Under the pieces are notes generated by a model. It worked only from the letters and a program-made list of their open reading frames with translations. It was not told the DNA's origin and searched no databases. Position numbers and translations under genes: made by a program. DNA of 64,000 bases, taken from NCBI GenBank assembly GCA_963841705.1, contig CAWJDY010000027.1:1-64000 (forward strand), in the 5' to 3' direction. This document shows, piece after piece, positions 16,874 through 25,663 of this stretch (positions are counted from its first letter, which is position 1; each line of letters opens with the position of its first letter). This stretch comes from VAZQ01 sp963841705. Lineage in GTDB: Bacteria; Pseudomonadota; Alphaproteobacteria; Rhizobiales; Xanthobacteraceae.

Positions 16874-18022
16874 CTATATCTCCGGTTTGGCCATATCGCC
16901 TTTGTACGCGGTCGGATTGGTGGCTGCCAATTCTACACTGCGTTGCCCTGTAAACGATGCGGGCGGGGCAGCTTTATAGATCGGGCTCGCATAGTACTGG
17001 CGCAGCGCGAAACGCATGAGCACGCCGATCGCGGCTGCAAGCGGCACGGCGATCAACAACCCCACGAAGCCGAACAGATAGCCGAAGGCAAACAGTGCGA
17101 ACATGATCCAGACTGGATTGAGACGGATGCGTCGGCCGACCAGATAGGGTGCGAGCACGTAATCTCCGAGCGATTGCCCGGCGAGGAAGATGGCCGGCAC
17201 CAGCACGATCGGCTTCCAGTCCGGCCAGAATTGCGCGACCGCGACGCACAGCGAGATGATGAGACCGGACAGCGACCCGAGATAAGGGACAAAGCTCAGC
17301 AACCCCGCCGCAAAGCCGATCAGGGCGCCGTGCTTGAGGCCGATCAGCCACAGTGTTGCTGCGTAGAATACCGCCAGGACCAGACACAGCGCGCTCTGAC
17401 CGCGGACAAATCCGCCGATGGTCTCGTCGATTTCGCGCGCGAGCGCATGCACGACGTCGCGATGGGCCGGCGGAACCCAGTTGTCGACCGTCGCGACCAT
17501 CCTGTTCCAGTCGTAGAGGAGATAGCAGGCAACGATCGGAGCCACGATCCCGAGAGAGAGGACCGAGATCAGGGCACGACCACCTGACCACACCGACCGC
17601 AGGAAGGTACCGAACCAGCTGGTCGCGAGGCTCGTGAGCTCGCCAAACGAGCGCTCGGCCTCGCCGAGACCCTGCCCCACTATTTTGCCGACCCAAGGGT
17701 GGCCGGGATCCGATGCAAGGGCGCGCAGCTGCCTGACGTAGAGCGGAAAGCTTTCAATGAAATAGGCGAGCTCGCGGACGACGACCGGCACGATCAGGAT
17801 GATCAAAGCGGCGATGATGATTAGGACGAGAGTAATGATGACGAGAGTCGCAAAAAGGCGGTTCATTCCCCAGCGCTCCATGCGCTGGGCCGTCGGATTG
17901 AGCAGATAGGCAAGGACCATCCCTGCAACGAACGGCAGCAGGACGTCCCGCAACAGGGCAACGGCGGTCACGAGCACGAGGAGGAGTGCGATCCAGAATA
18001 CGATCGGCCGGTTGAAGCTCAT
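16874..18022 (-). CDS. AI-2E/PerM family membrane transporter
   Basis: This 382-residue polytopic protein belongs to the AI-2E family (PerM/TqsA-like), linked to signal export, ion or osmotic functions. Hydrophobic segments run from IVFWIALLLVLVTAVALL at the N-terminus to IMFALFAFGYLFGFVGLL near 320. The family motif region SFVPYLGSLSGLIISL lies near 245, and the PYLVGRRIRLNPVWIMFALF stretch near 300 is characteristic. The C-terminal tail is soluble and lacks motifs. The ATG at 18022 gives a normal length. The substrate is not predictable. Confidence 0.93.
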   Translation of the reverse strand: MSFNRPIVFWIALLLVLVTAVALLRDVLLPFVAGMVLAYLLNPTAQRMERWGMNRLFATLVIITLVLIIIAALIILIVPVVVRELAYFIESFPLYVRQLRALASDPGHPWVGKIVGQGLGEAERSFGELTSLATSWFGTFLRSVWSGGRALISVLSLGIVAPIVACYLLYDWNRMVATVDNWVPPAHRDVVHALAREIDETIGGFVRGQSALCLVLAVFYAATLWLIGLKHGALIGFAAGLLSFVPYLGSLSGLIISLCVAVAQFWPDWKPIVLVPAIFLAGQSLGDYVLAPYLVGRRIRLNPVWIMFALFAFGYLFGFVGLLIAVPLAAAIGVLMRFALRQYYASPIYKAAPPASFTGQRSVELAATNPTAYKGDMAKPEI

Positions 18023-18281
18023 CTTCCTCCAGCTGCCTTGCCCATCGGGCGCCCGCTCCCGGATTGCGAAAACTCGAGCGCGCCGGCGTGGCAGCGCTCG
18101 TCACCCGCGATTTTGCCCAGCCTGCAAGCTCGCCGCAACGTAGCCGGGATGCCGTGTCATCGACACATCCGAAGCCGACGGGCAAGGCTCGAATTAGCAC
18201 CTTGTTAAACTTAACAATTCAAAATCGACGCAGTGCTTGGTGTGCCGCGCGCGCCTGCGGGGAATGTGTGAGTAGAGAGTA

Positions 18282-19574
18282 ATGCAAAGGCAGCTTATTC
18301 GAGGCTTGCTCGCTGTTTGCGCAAGCGCAGGAGCGCTGGGTCTCGGCGAAGAGGCCAACGCCGCTTCGCCTTATGTCGTTGACGGTATCACCCTTGCCAA
18401 GTCCTTTTGGTTGCCACGCGCATACCAGTGCAGCCCGAGCGAGCAATTCGCCCAACACAGCTGGTGCCGCCTCACTCGGCACGAGAAGGGAAGTCGCGGC
18501 GCTTTCACCGCCACGACATCGGTGCTGCGCGATGAGGATCGCACCGTTGCCTATGTGAGCCGCGAGATCGCGCCGGCATTTTTCGCGGCGAAGGACATCG
18601 AAGCGGAGATCAAGCGGCTGTCGGCGAGACTTGGCCCGCCTGCCCGCGAGATCCGCTTGGCCGCGCGCGCCGATGTGCCGAATGCGGTGATCGTGCTGTG
18701 GGGAAAACTGCAACTGGAGGAGCTCAAGGCAAAGACCGCCTCGACCGACGAGCCTGGCGGCTCCGAGCAAAGCCTGCTGGTGGATTATCTCGGCGACGTG
18801 CAGCAATCACGCCAGCTCGGCTTGCCGGTCTTCCGCCTGGTCGGGGGCACCGGTTTCCTGTGGTCCGCTTCCGATCGAGACGGACGGGGTCATCTGCGCT
18901 TCCTGGCTGCCGATCCTGCCGTGCTTGCCGGCGCGGAAGACCCGCAACCTCCCAGCACGGAGCCCGCCCCCGCGGCCACACCGGAGATCGCCGCACCGGT
19001 GGCAAAGAGTCGCGCCCATCTCGCCGCAGCCGGGAGGGATGGGGCTGCATCTCCAGCAGCGGCAATCGAAGTGACCGGTGCCATAAGGGCAAAGGACCTG
19101 CGCCCATTCCTGGCTCCGCAACAGACAGCTCAACTGTCCGGCGGCGCGGCCAACCAGGAGCTGTCCTATTCCAAGGATAGCTCGCGGGTATCCATCGCGC
19201 AGAAGACCCGACCCAGCGCCGACCGCGCCAGGATCATGGATGCCGAACGAGCGGCGGCGGAAGAACGGGAAAAAGCTCGCTTTGCCTGGGCGCGGTTCGA
19301 GGCGGAAAGGACGGCCGACGCGAGGGCGCGTCTGAAGTGGACCATAGTTGCAGCATTCTTCCTCCTCAGCGCGATTCTTGCGCTCTTGCAGATGCTCAAG
19401 CGCCGGGAGGAACAGGCGATGCTACCCGAGGCGGGGACTAAAGTTGCAAAGGACGATGTTCCGGCCGCTGATAATTTACTGGAGCGTACACGAGGTCAGT
19501 TTGGCAGGGCGCTGCTGAAGCTGCGCGCGGCCTTCGGATGGAACGCAAGGCTGGCAGCCCAAGGGCAAGGCTGA
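18282..19574 (+). CDS. Secreted or membrane-anchored hypothetical protein
   Basis: I do not recognise this 430-residue protein. It begins with a signal peptide (RQLIRGLLAVCASAGALGLG). A mixed alpha/beta N-terminal domain runs to about residue 220 and has two Cys residues that could form a disulfide (YQCSPSEQF, HSWCRLTR). A Pro/Ala-rich linker follows (about 220-270), then a charged, probably coiled-coil stretch (ERAAAEEREKARFAWARF near 325), and one transmembrane helix (WTIVAAFFLLSAILALLQML near 355-375) with a short tail. It therefore looks periplasmic and anchored by its C-terminus. It is next to OmpA-domain genes, so an envelope role is possible. Confidence 0.75.
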   Translation: MQRQLIRGLLAVCASAGALGLGEEANAASPYVVDGITLAKSFWLPRAYQCSPSEQFAQHSWCRLTRHEKGSRGAFTATTSVLRDEDRTVAYVSREIAPAFFAAKDIEAEIKRLSARLGPPAREIRLAARADVPNAVIVLWGKLQLEELKAKTASTDEPGGSEQSLLVDYLGDVQQSRQLGLPVFRLVGGTGFLWSASDRDGRGHLRFLAADPAVLAGAEDPQPPSTEPAPAATPEIAAPVAKSRAHLAAAGRDGAASPAAAIEVTGAIRAKDLRPFLAPQQTAQLSGGAANQELSYSKDSSRVSIAQKTRPSADRARIMDAERAAAEEREKARFAWARFEAERTADARARLKWTIVAAFFLLSAILALLQMLKRREEQAMLPEAGTKVAKDDVPAADNLLERTRGQFGRALLKLRAAFGWNARLAAQGQG

Positions 19575-19894
19575 AACAGAATTGCGCATACTTTGGTGGT
19601 TTTCGCGGTGGCTGGGCCGTAGGCCCAGGTTTCAAACCCGCCCCTGCACATCGAACCATGCCGCCGCATGGGCGGGTTTGAACCCGCCGGCGCCCCCATT
19701 CGAAATGAATTGAACCGGGGCGCCTCGCTCTGCTACCAAACGACCGAGAAGCATCGGCGCGCGTTCAGGCCGGCGGGTTCCATGTCGCTGGCAACGTCAC
19801 AATCAGCGGCCGATTCACCCGGACCGGGCGCCGCTTTCGGCACCGGAACAACGCGGCTTCGAGCCTCTAGCCGCACAGGGACAAGGAGCGAGCC
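19575..19894. other. Intergenic stretch with a 13-bp inverted repeat
   Basis: No convincing gene is present. Its main feature is a perfect 13-bp inverted repeat, arms TTCAAACCCGCCC (19631-19643) and its complement (19670-19682), with a 26-base loop. It may end the upstream transcript or be a repeat element. The Shine-Dalgarno of the OmpA gene (AAGGAG) lies at the right end. Confidence 0.5.
19631..19682. repeat. Inverted repeat with 26-base loop
   Basis: The two 13-base arms are exact complements. The loop itself contains a GC-rich stretch (GCCGCCGC). No T-run follows on either strand, so it is not a classical intrinsic terminator. Confidence 0.6.
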
Positions 19895-20578
19895 ATGAAA
19901 TACATGAATCTGTTGTTTTGCAGCCTGTCCCTCTTGCTGAGCATTGGAGCCGCTCGGGCGGAGGACCCGACCGTGGAAGAGATGGTCTGTGCCCTTAATG
20001 CGCAGTGCGGCACGCCATTCGCGGATCGGCGGGTCCGCGGCATAACGGCCACGACGCAAGTAGTGCGTCCTCCGGCATCGTTCGACATCACATTGAATTT
20101 TCCATTCAATTCAACCGAGATTACTGCGGATTCTCGGGAGAAGCTCGATCGCGTCGTGAAGGCGTTGACCGACCCGAGCACCATCAAGCTCGGTATCATC
20201 GTCAGCGGCCACACGGATGCAGCCGGCTCTGGCGAATATAACCAGCTGCTTTCCGAGCGCCGCGCTCAGGCGGTGCGGCAATTCCTCATCTCCGAGCGCG
20301 GCATCGATCCGAAGCGTCTGGTCGCGAAGGGCTACGGCAAATCACGGCTTCTGCTGCCGTCGGACCCTTACAATGAGCTCAACCGCCGGGTTCAGTTCCA
20401 GAACCAGAATTACTCCACGGCATCGGTTCCGGCGGCCACCGCTCCTGCTGCCGCCGCCCCCGCTGCCCCGGCGACCGTTGCTCCTGCTGCTGCCCCCGCC
20501 AGCAGGCCGAACATCCCGCCGGTTCAACCCGGAGCATCCGGTGCCGGCAGTTCCGCGGGGCAGGGCGAAGGTCTTTGA
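19895..20578 (+). CDS. OmpA-family peptidoglycan-associated protein (paralogue 1)
   Basis: This 227-residue protein has a signal peptide (NLLFCSLSLLLSIGAARA) and an OmpA C-terminal domain from about residue 60 to 165, which binds peptidoglycan diaminopimelate. The hallmark residues lie in GHTDAAGSGEYNQLLSERRA, the KGYGKSRLL segment and NELNRRVQF. The tail of about 60 residues is Pro/Ala rich and presumably disordered. There is no beta-barrel. AAGGAGCGAGCC before the ATG is a good ribosome site. It shares the unusual N-terminal motif MVCALN..CG.PF.DRR.RGI with the next gene, showing tandem duplication. Confidence 0.9.
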   Translation: MKYMNLLFCSLSLLLSIGAARAEDPTVEEMVCALNAQCGTPFADRRVRGITATTQVVRPPASFDITLNFPFNSTEITADSREKLDRVVKALTDPSTIKLGIIVSGHTDAAGSGEYNQLLSERRAQAVRQFLISERGIDPKRLVAKGYGKSRLLLPSDPYNELNRRVQFQNQNYSTASVPAATAPAAAAPAAPATVAPAAAPASRPNIPPVQPGASGAGSSAGQGEGL

Positions 20579-20942
20579 GATAACGCTGGGTCGTCCGGGG
20601 ACGGGTACGTCACCTGTCTGATCGCGCTGGGCTGCGAGACGTTAGCAGTATCGCCGTCATGCGATGGACGGGCACTCCGCCGACAAAGTCGGCGGGACCC
20701 CGTTATCCCGCGCATTCACGTCTTCTCCGCTGCCAAGACGTGGAGGGCCAGTCAAAGCCCGGCCAAAACGAGCTCACGCTGATCGGAAAATGTATTGGAG
20801 CAGCGCAATCCAGACGGTGGTTGTGTGAAGCGCTTCACAAAAGCGCATTTCTGTGATTGCCATCACATCGCAAGGCGAAGAACGTCTCTAGGATGGTCGC
20901 CATCAGAAAACTCGTCATCGAGCCAACACGATGGAGACCACC
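20579..20942. other. Intergenic stretch between the OmpA paralogues, with a palindromic repeat
   Basis: No gene is supported. The stretch carries the repeat at 20711-20768 and, nearer the second gene, a GTGATTGCCATCACATCGC segment that resembles an imperfect operator palindrome (TGATTGCCATCA). Confidence 0.45.
20711..20768. repeat. Palindromic intergenic repeat copy
   Basis: The segment GCATTCACGTCTT..AAGACGTGGAGGGCC..AAAGCCCGGCC is closely related to the copy at 42080-42150. The outer arms ACGTCTT and AAGACGT are complementary. It fits a dispersed REP-like element. Confidence 0.6.
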
Positions 20943-21629
20943 ATGACCGGGCGCCCCATTTCCCTTCCGACCCGCTCCCACCGGGACTACAAGCGACGCA
21001 CTGCCGCCAAATGCGCGTACCTGCTGCTCTGCAGCCTCTCCTTGGGAATCAGCACAGCTCCGGCGTTCTCGGAGGAGCTGAGCCACGATCAAATGGTCTG
21101 CGCGCTCGATCCCGGATGCAGCATGCCGTTCTTTGATCGCCGATTGCGCGGCATCACCACGACGGCAAGCGTGCGTAGCCCGGGCTCCTTCGACCGCACC
21201 ATCAACTTTGCCTATAATTCGGCCGAGTTGACCGCGCAGGCGCGCAGCGAGCTCGACAAGGTCGCCGCGGTACTCAATGACCCCAGCATCGCGAAATATC
21301 CGATCATCATCGCCGGCCATACCGATGGGGCCGGAAGCGCCGAATACAATCAACGATTGTCGGAGCGGCGGGCCCAGTCCGCGCGGCAATATCTGATCGC
21401 GCAGCATGGGATCGATCCGCACCGGCTCACTGCCAAGGGTTATGGCAAGTCCAGGCTCTTGCTGCCGAACGAGCCGGCCAATGAGCTTAACCGCCGGGTG
21501 CAGTTCCAGAACCCCAATTATCACACTGCCGCAGCCGCTGCGCCCGCGTCGCGTCCCGCGGCTTCAGCCCCTGCGCAGGCACCGCAATCGCTGCAACCTG
21601 CGCCGACGGCGGAAGCCAACGGCCTGTGA
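20943..21629 (+). CDS. OmpA-family peptidoglycan-associated protein (paralogue 2)
   Basis: This 228-residue protein parallels the preceding OmpA gene: signal segment (KCAYLLLCSLSLGISTAPAF), the MVCALDPGCSMPFFDRRLRG motif, an OmpA domain with GHTDGAGSAEYNQRLSERRA and NELNRRVQFQ, then a Pro/Ala/Gln-rich tail. It starts at the ATG at 20943, placed 8 bases after GGAG; the ATG at 20931 is the alternative. The two domains are near identical in the GYGKSRLLLP segment. Tandem duplication with divergence of the N-termini and tails is the simplest view. Confidence 0.9.
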   Translation: MTGRPISLPTRSHRDYKRRTAAKCAYLLLCSLSLGISTAPAFSEELSHDQMVCALDPGCSMPFFDRRLRGITTTASVRSPGSFDRTINFAYNSAELTAQARSELDKVAAVLNDPSIAKYPIIIAGHTDGAGSAEYNQRLSERRAQSARQYLIAQHGIDPHRLTAKGYGKSRLLLPNEPANELNRRVQFQNPNYHTAAAAAPASRPAASAPAQAPQSLQPAPTAEANGL

Positions 21630-21795
21630 GATCAACCAGTGCCAAACACGAACGATCACGTGTCCCGGACGACCCGGGTTTGACCCGGGGGAAGATCCGG
21701 GACCCGAGCTACGAATTCTCTTTCACGATGAGATCAGCTCACCCGAGCTGATCTCCCATGCGTTGCTGAGCGAGAGGCCGCGGCAGACTACCGGC

Positions 21796-23490
21796 TTACT
21801 GACCCAGCGTTCGCGCGACGCGGAAGCCCGTATTCGAGGCGCGGTTGCCGGTCTTGCGATTATCGCGGTAGGCGGCGCGCAGCATTTTCGCAGGCGTGTT
21901 CCAGGCACCGCTGCGGCGGACATGGACATCGCATTTTCCGGCAACTCTCATCCAGTCGTCGGAGGGCCCATACTGATAGCTGTCGTTCCAGCAGTCCTCG
22001 ACCCATTCCATTGCGTTGCCATGCACCTGATAAAGGCCCCAGGGGTTGGGCTTGAACATGTCGGCTGGCACGGTCTTCTCGCGATATTCGCCCGTCGAGC
22101 CGCCGCCATGCGTCGATCTGCCGTCGTAGTTGGCCTCATCGGTCGAGATTGAAGTGCCCCACCAGAACGGAGTCTTGGTGCCGGCGCGTGCCACATATTC
22201 CCACTCCAACTCGCTGAGCAGACGATAGAGCTTCCCGGTCTTTTTGGAGAGCCACGCGACATAAGCCTTGGCATCGTCCCAATCGACGCAGACGGCGGGG
22301 TGGCTGCCGTTCTGCTCAAACCCGGGGTTGCGGAAGGACCGGCCCGCCCGCTCTTCCACTTTGCCGTCTTCGAGCGTGAAACATCGGTCTTCGCCTGCAT
22401 AACTCGTTTCGTTCACGAATTTTTCGAATTCCTCCCGCTTGACCTTGAGCTTGCTCACGGCGAAATGCCGCGGAATCTTCACGCGGTGCTGTGGACCCTC
22501 GTTGCTGTTGCGGTCCGCCTCGTCGTCGGGGGAGCCCATCATGTACTCTCCCTCCGGCACGACCAGCATCTCGGGACAGGAAACGCATTCCCGGAAATGA
22601 TCGTTGGGCATGAGCGCGATTTCGTTCAGATGCCGCAGCGGCACGTTGTCCACGATCGGCTGGGGTTTTTCCGGCTCCGCCGGTTGCGCGCTGGCCTGCT
22701 GGGTGCCGGCGCCCGTTTGCTGCGGGCCGAAGTAGAACTGTTCCACCAGAGATGAAGCGACCCAGGGAATCTGCTCGTTGCCGGAAGCCCGGTAAATGCC
22801 GATCTTCAGATGATTGAAGACGTCCTCTGCGGTCACGTTTGCGGCTCCCGCCATGTTGGCGGCATGAATCTCCTTGTTCAACTCGCCGACGAATACGCTG
22901 TTAGTGCCGGGACGGTCGGTGACCAGCTTGCCCGGCACAGCCGAATACATTGCGAGCGTATTTTCAGGTGCGTCTATGCCGGCAAGCCCTTCCGGCGAGG
23001 CGCGAAAGCGGCCTTCCCAATGATTCCTGCGCGCCGCGTCGATGATGAGAATCTTCACGCGCGCGCCCTTGCGGTGCATTTCAGCGAGCACGGAATCGAT
23101 CTTGATTCCATCCTTTCGAATGTCGGACGGGCTCCATGCGTCCGCGTTGAGCGGCATCAGATAACTCTGCCGGTCCACCTGCATGCCGTAGCCGCTGAAA
23201 TAGAACAGCGCGTCCACTCCTGGCCCGATCCTGCCGGTGAAACCGTCGATTGCATTCCGCATATCGGCTTTGCCGACATTGATCTTGAGATCGACCTCGA
23301 ATCCGCTGCGACGCAACTCGTCGGCCAAGCTGCGAGCGTCGACGATGGTCGTGGAAAGCGGCGTTCGGGCGCCGGGGTAGGCTGCATTGCCGATGACGAG
23401 CGCAATGCGCGCCGGCTTTTGCTGTGACCATGCGGCTGAAGTCAGAGTCACGGACAGAGCGGCAAGGCACACCCAAAGCAGAAGTCGCAT
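21796..23490 (-). CDS. Caspase-fold pseudoprotease fused to a formylglycine-generating-enzyme (SUMF1) domain
   Basis: This 564-residue exported protein has a signal peptide (RLLLWVCLAALSVTLTSAAW), a peptidase C14 (caspase) domain at about residues 25-245, a Pro/Gln/Ala linker, and an FGE-sulfatase (SUMF1) domain from about 300 to the end. In the caspase domain the usual catalytic His (GHG) reads SGYGMQ and the catalytic Cys (DACRN) reads IIDAARRN, so proteolysis is unlikely. The FGE domain has MVVPEGEYMMGS-type start (MLVVPEGEYMMGSPDDEAD), HPAVCVDWDDAKAYVAWLS, YRLLSELEWEYVARAG, GLYQVHGNAMEWVEDCW and GFRVART. The start at 23490 gives the signal peptide; the longer frame does not. The protein may bind rather than cut. 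Confidence 0.9.
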   Translation of the reverse strand: MRLLLWVCLAALSVTLTSAAWSQQKPARIALVIGNAAYPGARTPLSTTIVDARSLADELRRSGFEVDLKINVGKADMRNAIDGFTGRIGPGVDALFYFSGYGMQVDRQSYLMPLNADAWSPSDIRKDGIKIDSVLAEMHRKGARVKILIIDAARRNHWEGRFRASPEGLAGIDAPENTLAMYSAVPGKLVTDRPGTNSVFVGELNKEIHAANMAGAANVTAEDVFNHLKIGIYRASGNEQIPWVASSLVEQFYFGPQQTGAGTQQASAQPAEPEKPQPIVDNVPLRHLNEIALMPNDHFRECVSCPEMLVVPEGEYMMGSPDDEADRNSNEGPQHRVKIPRHFAVSKLKVKREEFEKFVNETSYAGEDRCFTLEDGKVEERAGRSFRNPGFEQNGSHPAVCVDWDDAKAYVAWLSKKTGKLYRLLSELEWEYVARAGTKTPFWWGTSISTDEANYDGRSTHGGGSTGEYREKTVPADMFKPNPWGLYQVHGNAMEWVEDCWNDSYQYGPSDDWMRVAGKCDVHVRRSGAWNTPAKMLRAAYRDNRKTGNRASNTGFRVARTLGQ

Positions 23491-23687
23491 CTTGATCCTG
23501 TTCCTCTCGGAGCCGGTCAGGCGGCATGGCTTGTCTTCGCGAAAGATCCACCTTGCTTCGCCGGGTTTTGCGAAGTGAATGAGCTCCCATTGCGTCCCAG
23601 CGTTAGGCCATTGTAGACCATGTCGGCGCTTTCGGACAACGGCCGAGACCGCAGAACACCGAGTCGTGAGCATGTTTTCGGCGAGCA

Positions 23688-24248
23688 ATGCCCGCCTTTA
23701 GCAGACAAGTCGGCCTGCGAACCGAGGGAGCGCGCGCGCCGTCTGCCCCATCAGAAACACGAGCGCTGCGACAAAGTGCGGCAATCGCGGCCCATCTGCG
23801 CACATTGGTCGCAGTATCGCTCTTGTGTATCGCCTGCGTGCCTGGCCGCGGCGCTGCTACGGACGACCGCTTCCAACAGGCGGTCGATTATGTCTTCACC
23901 GGCCGCACCGATCCCGTCGATGGCCCGCAAATCGTCGATCGCAAGTCATGCGTCGTGGTGGTGCCTGAGCCCAAATTCAATCGTTATGCCAGATACTATC
24001 TGAGCCGTTTCAAGATGGATAACGCTCGCATCAGCAAGAAATACGCGGGATCGCAGACGCTCTATGAGCTGGAAGTGGAAGGCGACGACGTGATTTTCGA
24101 ATACCTCAAGCCAGACAAAGTTACGGTCGATTACGGATTCCGGTCCGCGCATATTTCTTTGCCCGGGGATCCTGATCAGACCCAAAAAGCGCTTGCGCTG
24201 ATCTTTTCACAGTACTGCAAGCGGGAGAAGCCAAGCGCCCCGTTCTGA
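23688..24248 (+). CDS. Small exported hypothetical protein
   Basis: I do not recognise this 186-residue protein. A hydrophobic segment (LRTLVAVSLLCIACVPGRGA, about residues 37-56) reads as a signal peptide; the true start is therefore probably downstream of the ATG at 23688, perhaps at an alternative codon near 23780. The mature region (about 130 residues) is alpha/beta with VDYVFTGRTDP, KSCVVVVPEPKFNRYARYYLSRF and HISLPGDPDQTQKALALIFSQYC. It is divergent from the caspase/FGE gene and may share its promoter region. Confidence 0.65.
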   Translation: MPAFSRQVGLRTEGARAPSAPSETRALRQSAAIAAHLRTLVAVSLLCIACVPGRGAATDDRFQQAVDYVFTGRTDPVDGPQIVDRKSCVVVVPEPKFNRYARYYLSRFKMDNARISKKYAGSQTLYELEVEGDDVIFEYLKPDKVTVDYGFRSAHISLPGDPDQTQKALALIFSQYCKREKPSAPF

Positions 24249-24349
24249 TCTGGCGCAGAAGCAGCAGCTGACGCCAGAGCGGGATGACTTTATCTTCGAA
24301 TGCTCTTGGTCGTCGTTCGCGCCACGATCCGGGCTGCGCGCGGCAATCC

Positions 24350-25663
24350 TCACGACTGCGCTACGACATGAAAGAACGTGCCGGTGACATTTCCGCGGCG
24401 TCCGCCGGCGGGGCCCAGCGGGCGCCCTCGTCCGTCGGCGAGATCGCAGAACGGATCATCCGGTCCGCTCGCGATCAAGCTCGCGTAGTGAAACTCATGG
24501 CCGCGCATCACGCCTCCCGCTGACCCAATCATGCTGTCGCGGCGCAGCCGTGCCTCGCGATAGCCGAGCGCAAGCTTGCGCCGCGCAAAGCTTGTTGCAT
24601 GACCGAGCAGGCCCGTCATGCAATGGCGAATCCCAGCCGCATCTTCGAGCGCCTCGCCGAGCACCATGTAGCCGCCGCATTCCCCGTGGACGGGGCGCGT
24701 TCGCGCAAATTGCGCCAGTCCCGCGCGGAAAGACTGCGAAGCGGCGAGCGCACCTGCGTGCAGCTCCGGATAGCCACCCGAAAGCCAGCAGCAGTCGCAG
24801 GTCTCCGGAGGGGGCTCGTCCGCCAGCGGCGAGAAGCGCAGGATCTCAGCGCCTGCGCGGCGCCAGCCCTCGAGGATGTGAGGGTAGCAGAAGGTGAAAG
24901 CGGCGTCGGAGGCAAACGCAATGCGTTGGCCGGGGGGCGGCAACGGCGCAGCCTTGGGCGCATCGGATAGCATAATGTCGGCGGCAGCCGCCATTATCGC
25001 ATCGACGTCGAGATAGCGCTGCGCTGTGTCGCCTATTTGCTCGATCCGGGCGGCAAAGTCCGGGTGCTCGCTGGCTTGCACCAGCCCGAGATGACGCTCC
25101 GGGAGCGTGAGGCACCCCTCGCGCGGCACGGCACCGAGGATGGGGATGCCTAACGCACCTATCGCCTCGGTGATCAGCAAGCGGTGGCGTTCGCTGCCGA
25201 TGCGATTGAGAATCACGCCTGCGACCCGGACGGCGGGATCGTGCGCGGCAAACCCGCGCAGCACGGCGGCCGCCGATTGCGATTGCCCGGACACATCCAT
25301 GACGAACAGCACCGGAAGACCGAAGCGAGCCGCGAGATCGGCGGTTGATCCGCGACGCCCAGGCGCTCCTGACACGCCGTCGAACAATCCCATCACCCCT
25401 TCGATGATGACGAGATCGGCCTCGCGCGCGGCTTCACCCAGCAGCGCATCGAGAAGCGCCGGGGGCATGGCCCAGCTGTCCAGATTAAAGCCGGGCTGGC
25501 CTGCTGCAGCCGCATGGAATGCAAGATCGATGTAATCCGGCCCCGCCTTTGCCACCCGCACGGCATGGCCGCGGCGCGACAGCGCAGCAATGAGCGCAAG
25601 CGTGATCGTAGTCTTGCCGGAGCCGGATCGCGGAGCTGCAACGACGAGGCCGCGGGCGCTCAT
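24350..25663 (-). CDS. cobB: Cobyrinate (hydrogenobyrinate) a,c-diamide synthase
   Basis: This 437-residue enzyme amidates the a and c carboxylates of hydrogenobyrinic acid with glutamine and ATP. The N-terminal domain has the P-loop APRSGSGKTTITLAL (residues about 10-24), GPDYID and the EGVMGLFDGV motif near 95. The C-terminal class I-like glutaminase domain has GGYPELHAGAL near 290 and the nucleophilic Cys in VHGECGGYMVLG near 325. It overlaps cobA by 4 bases (ATGA). Length is as expected. Confidence 0.95.
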   Translation of the reverse strand: MSARGLVVAAPRSGSGKTTITLALIAALSRRGHAVRVAKAGPDYIDLAFHAAAAGQPGFNLDSWAMPPALLDALLGEAAREADLVIIEGVMGLFDGVSGAPGRRGSTADLAARFGLPVLFVMDVSGQSQSAAAVLRGFAAHDPAVRVAGVILNRIGSERHRLLITEAIGALGIPILGAVPREGCLTLPERHLGLVQASEHPDFAARIEQIGDTAQRYLDVDAIMAAAADIMLSDAPKAAPLPPPGQRIAFASDAAFTFCYPHILEGWRRAGAEILRFSPLADEPPPETCDCCWLSGGYPELHAGALAASQSFRAGLAQFARTRPVHGECGGYMVLGEALEDAAGIRHCMTGLLGHATSFARRKLALGYREARLRRDSMIGSAGGVMRGHEFHYASLIASGPDDPFCDLADGRGRPLGPAGGRRGNVTGTFFHVVAQS

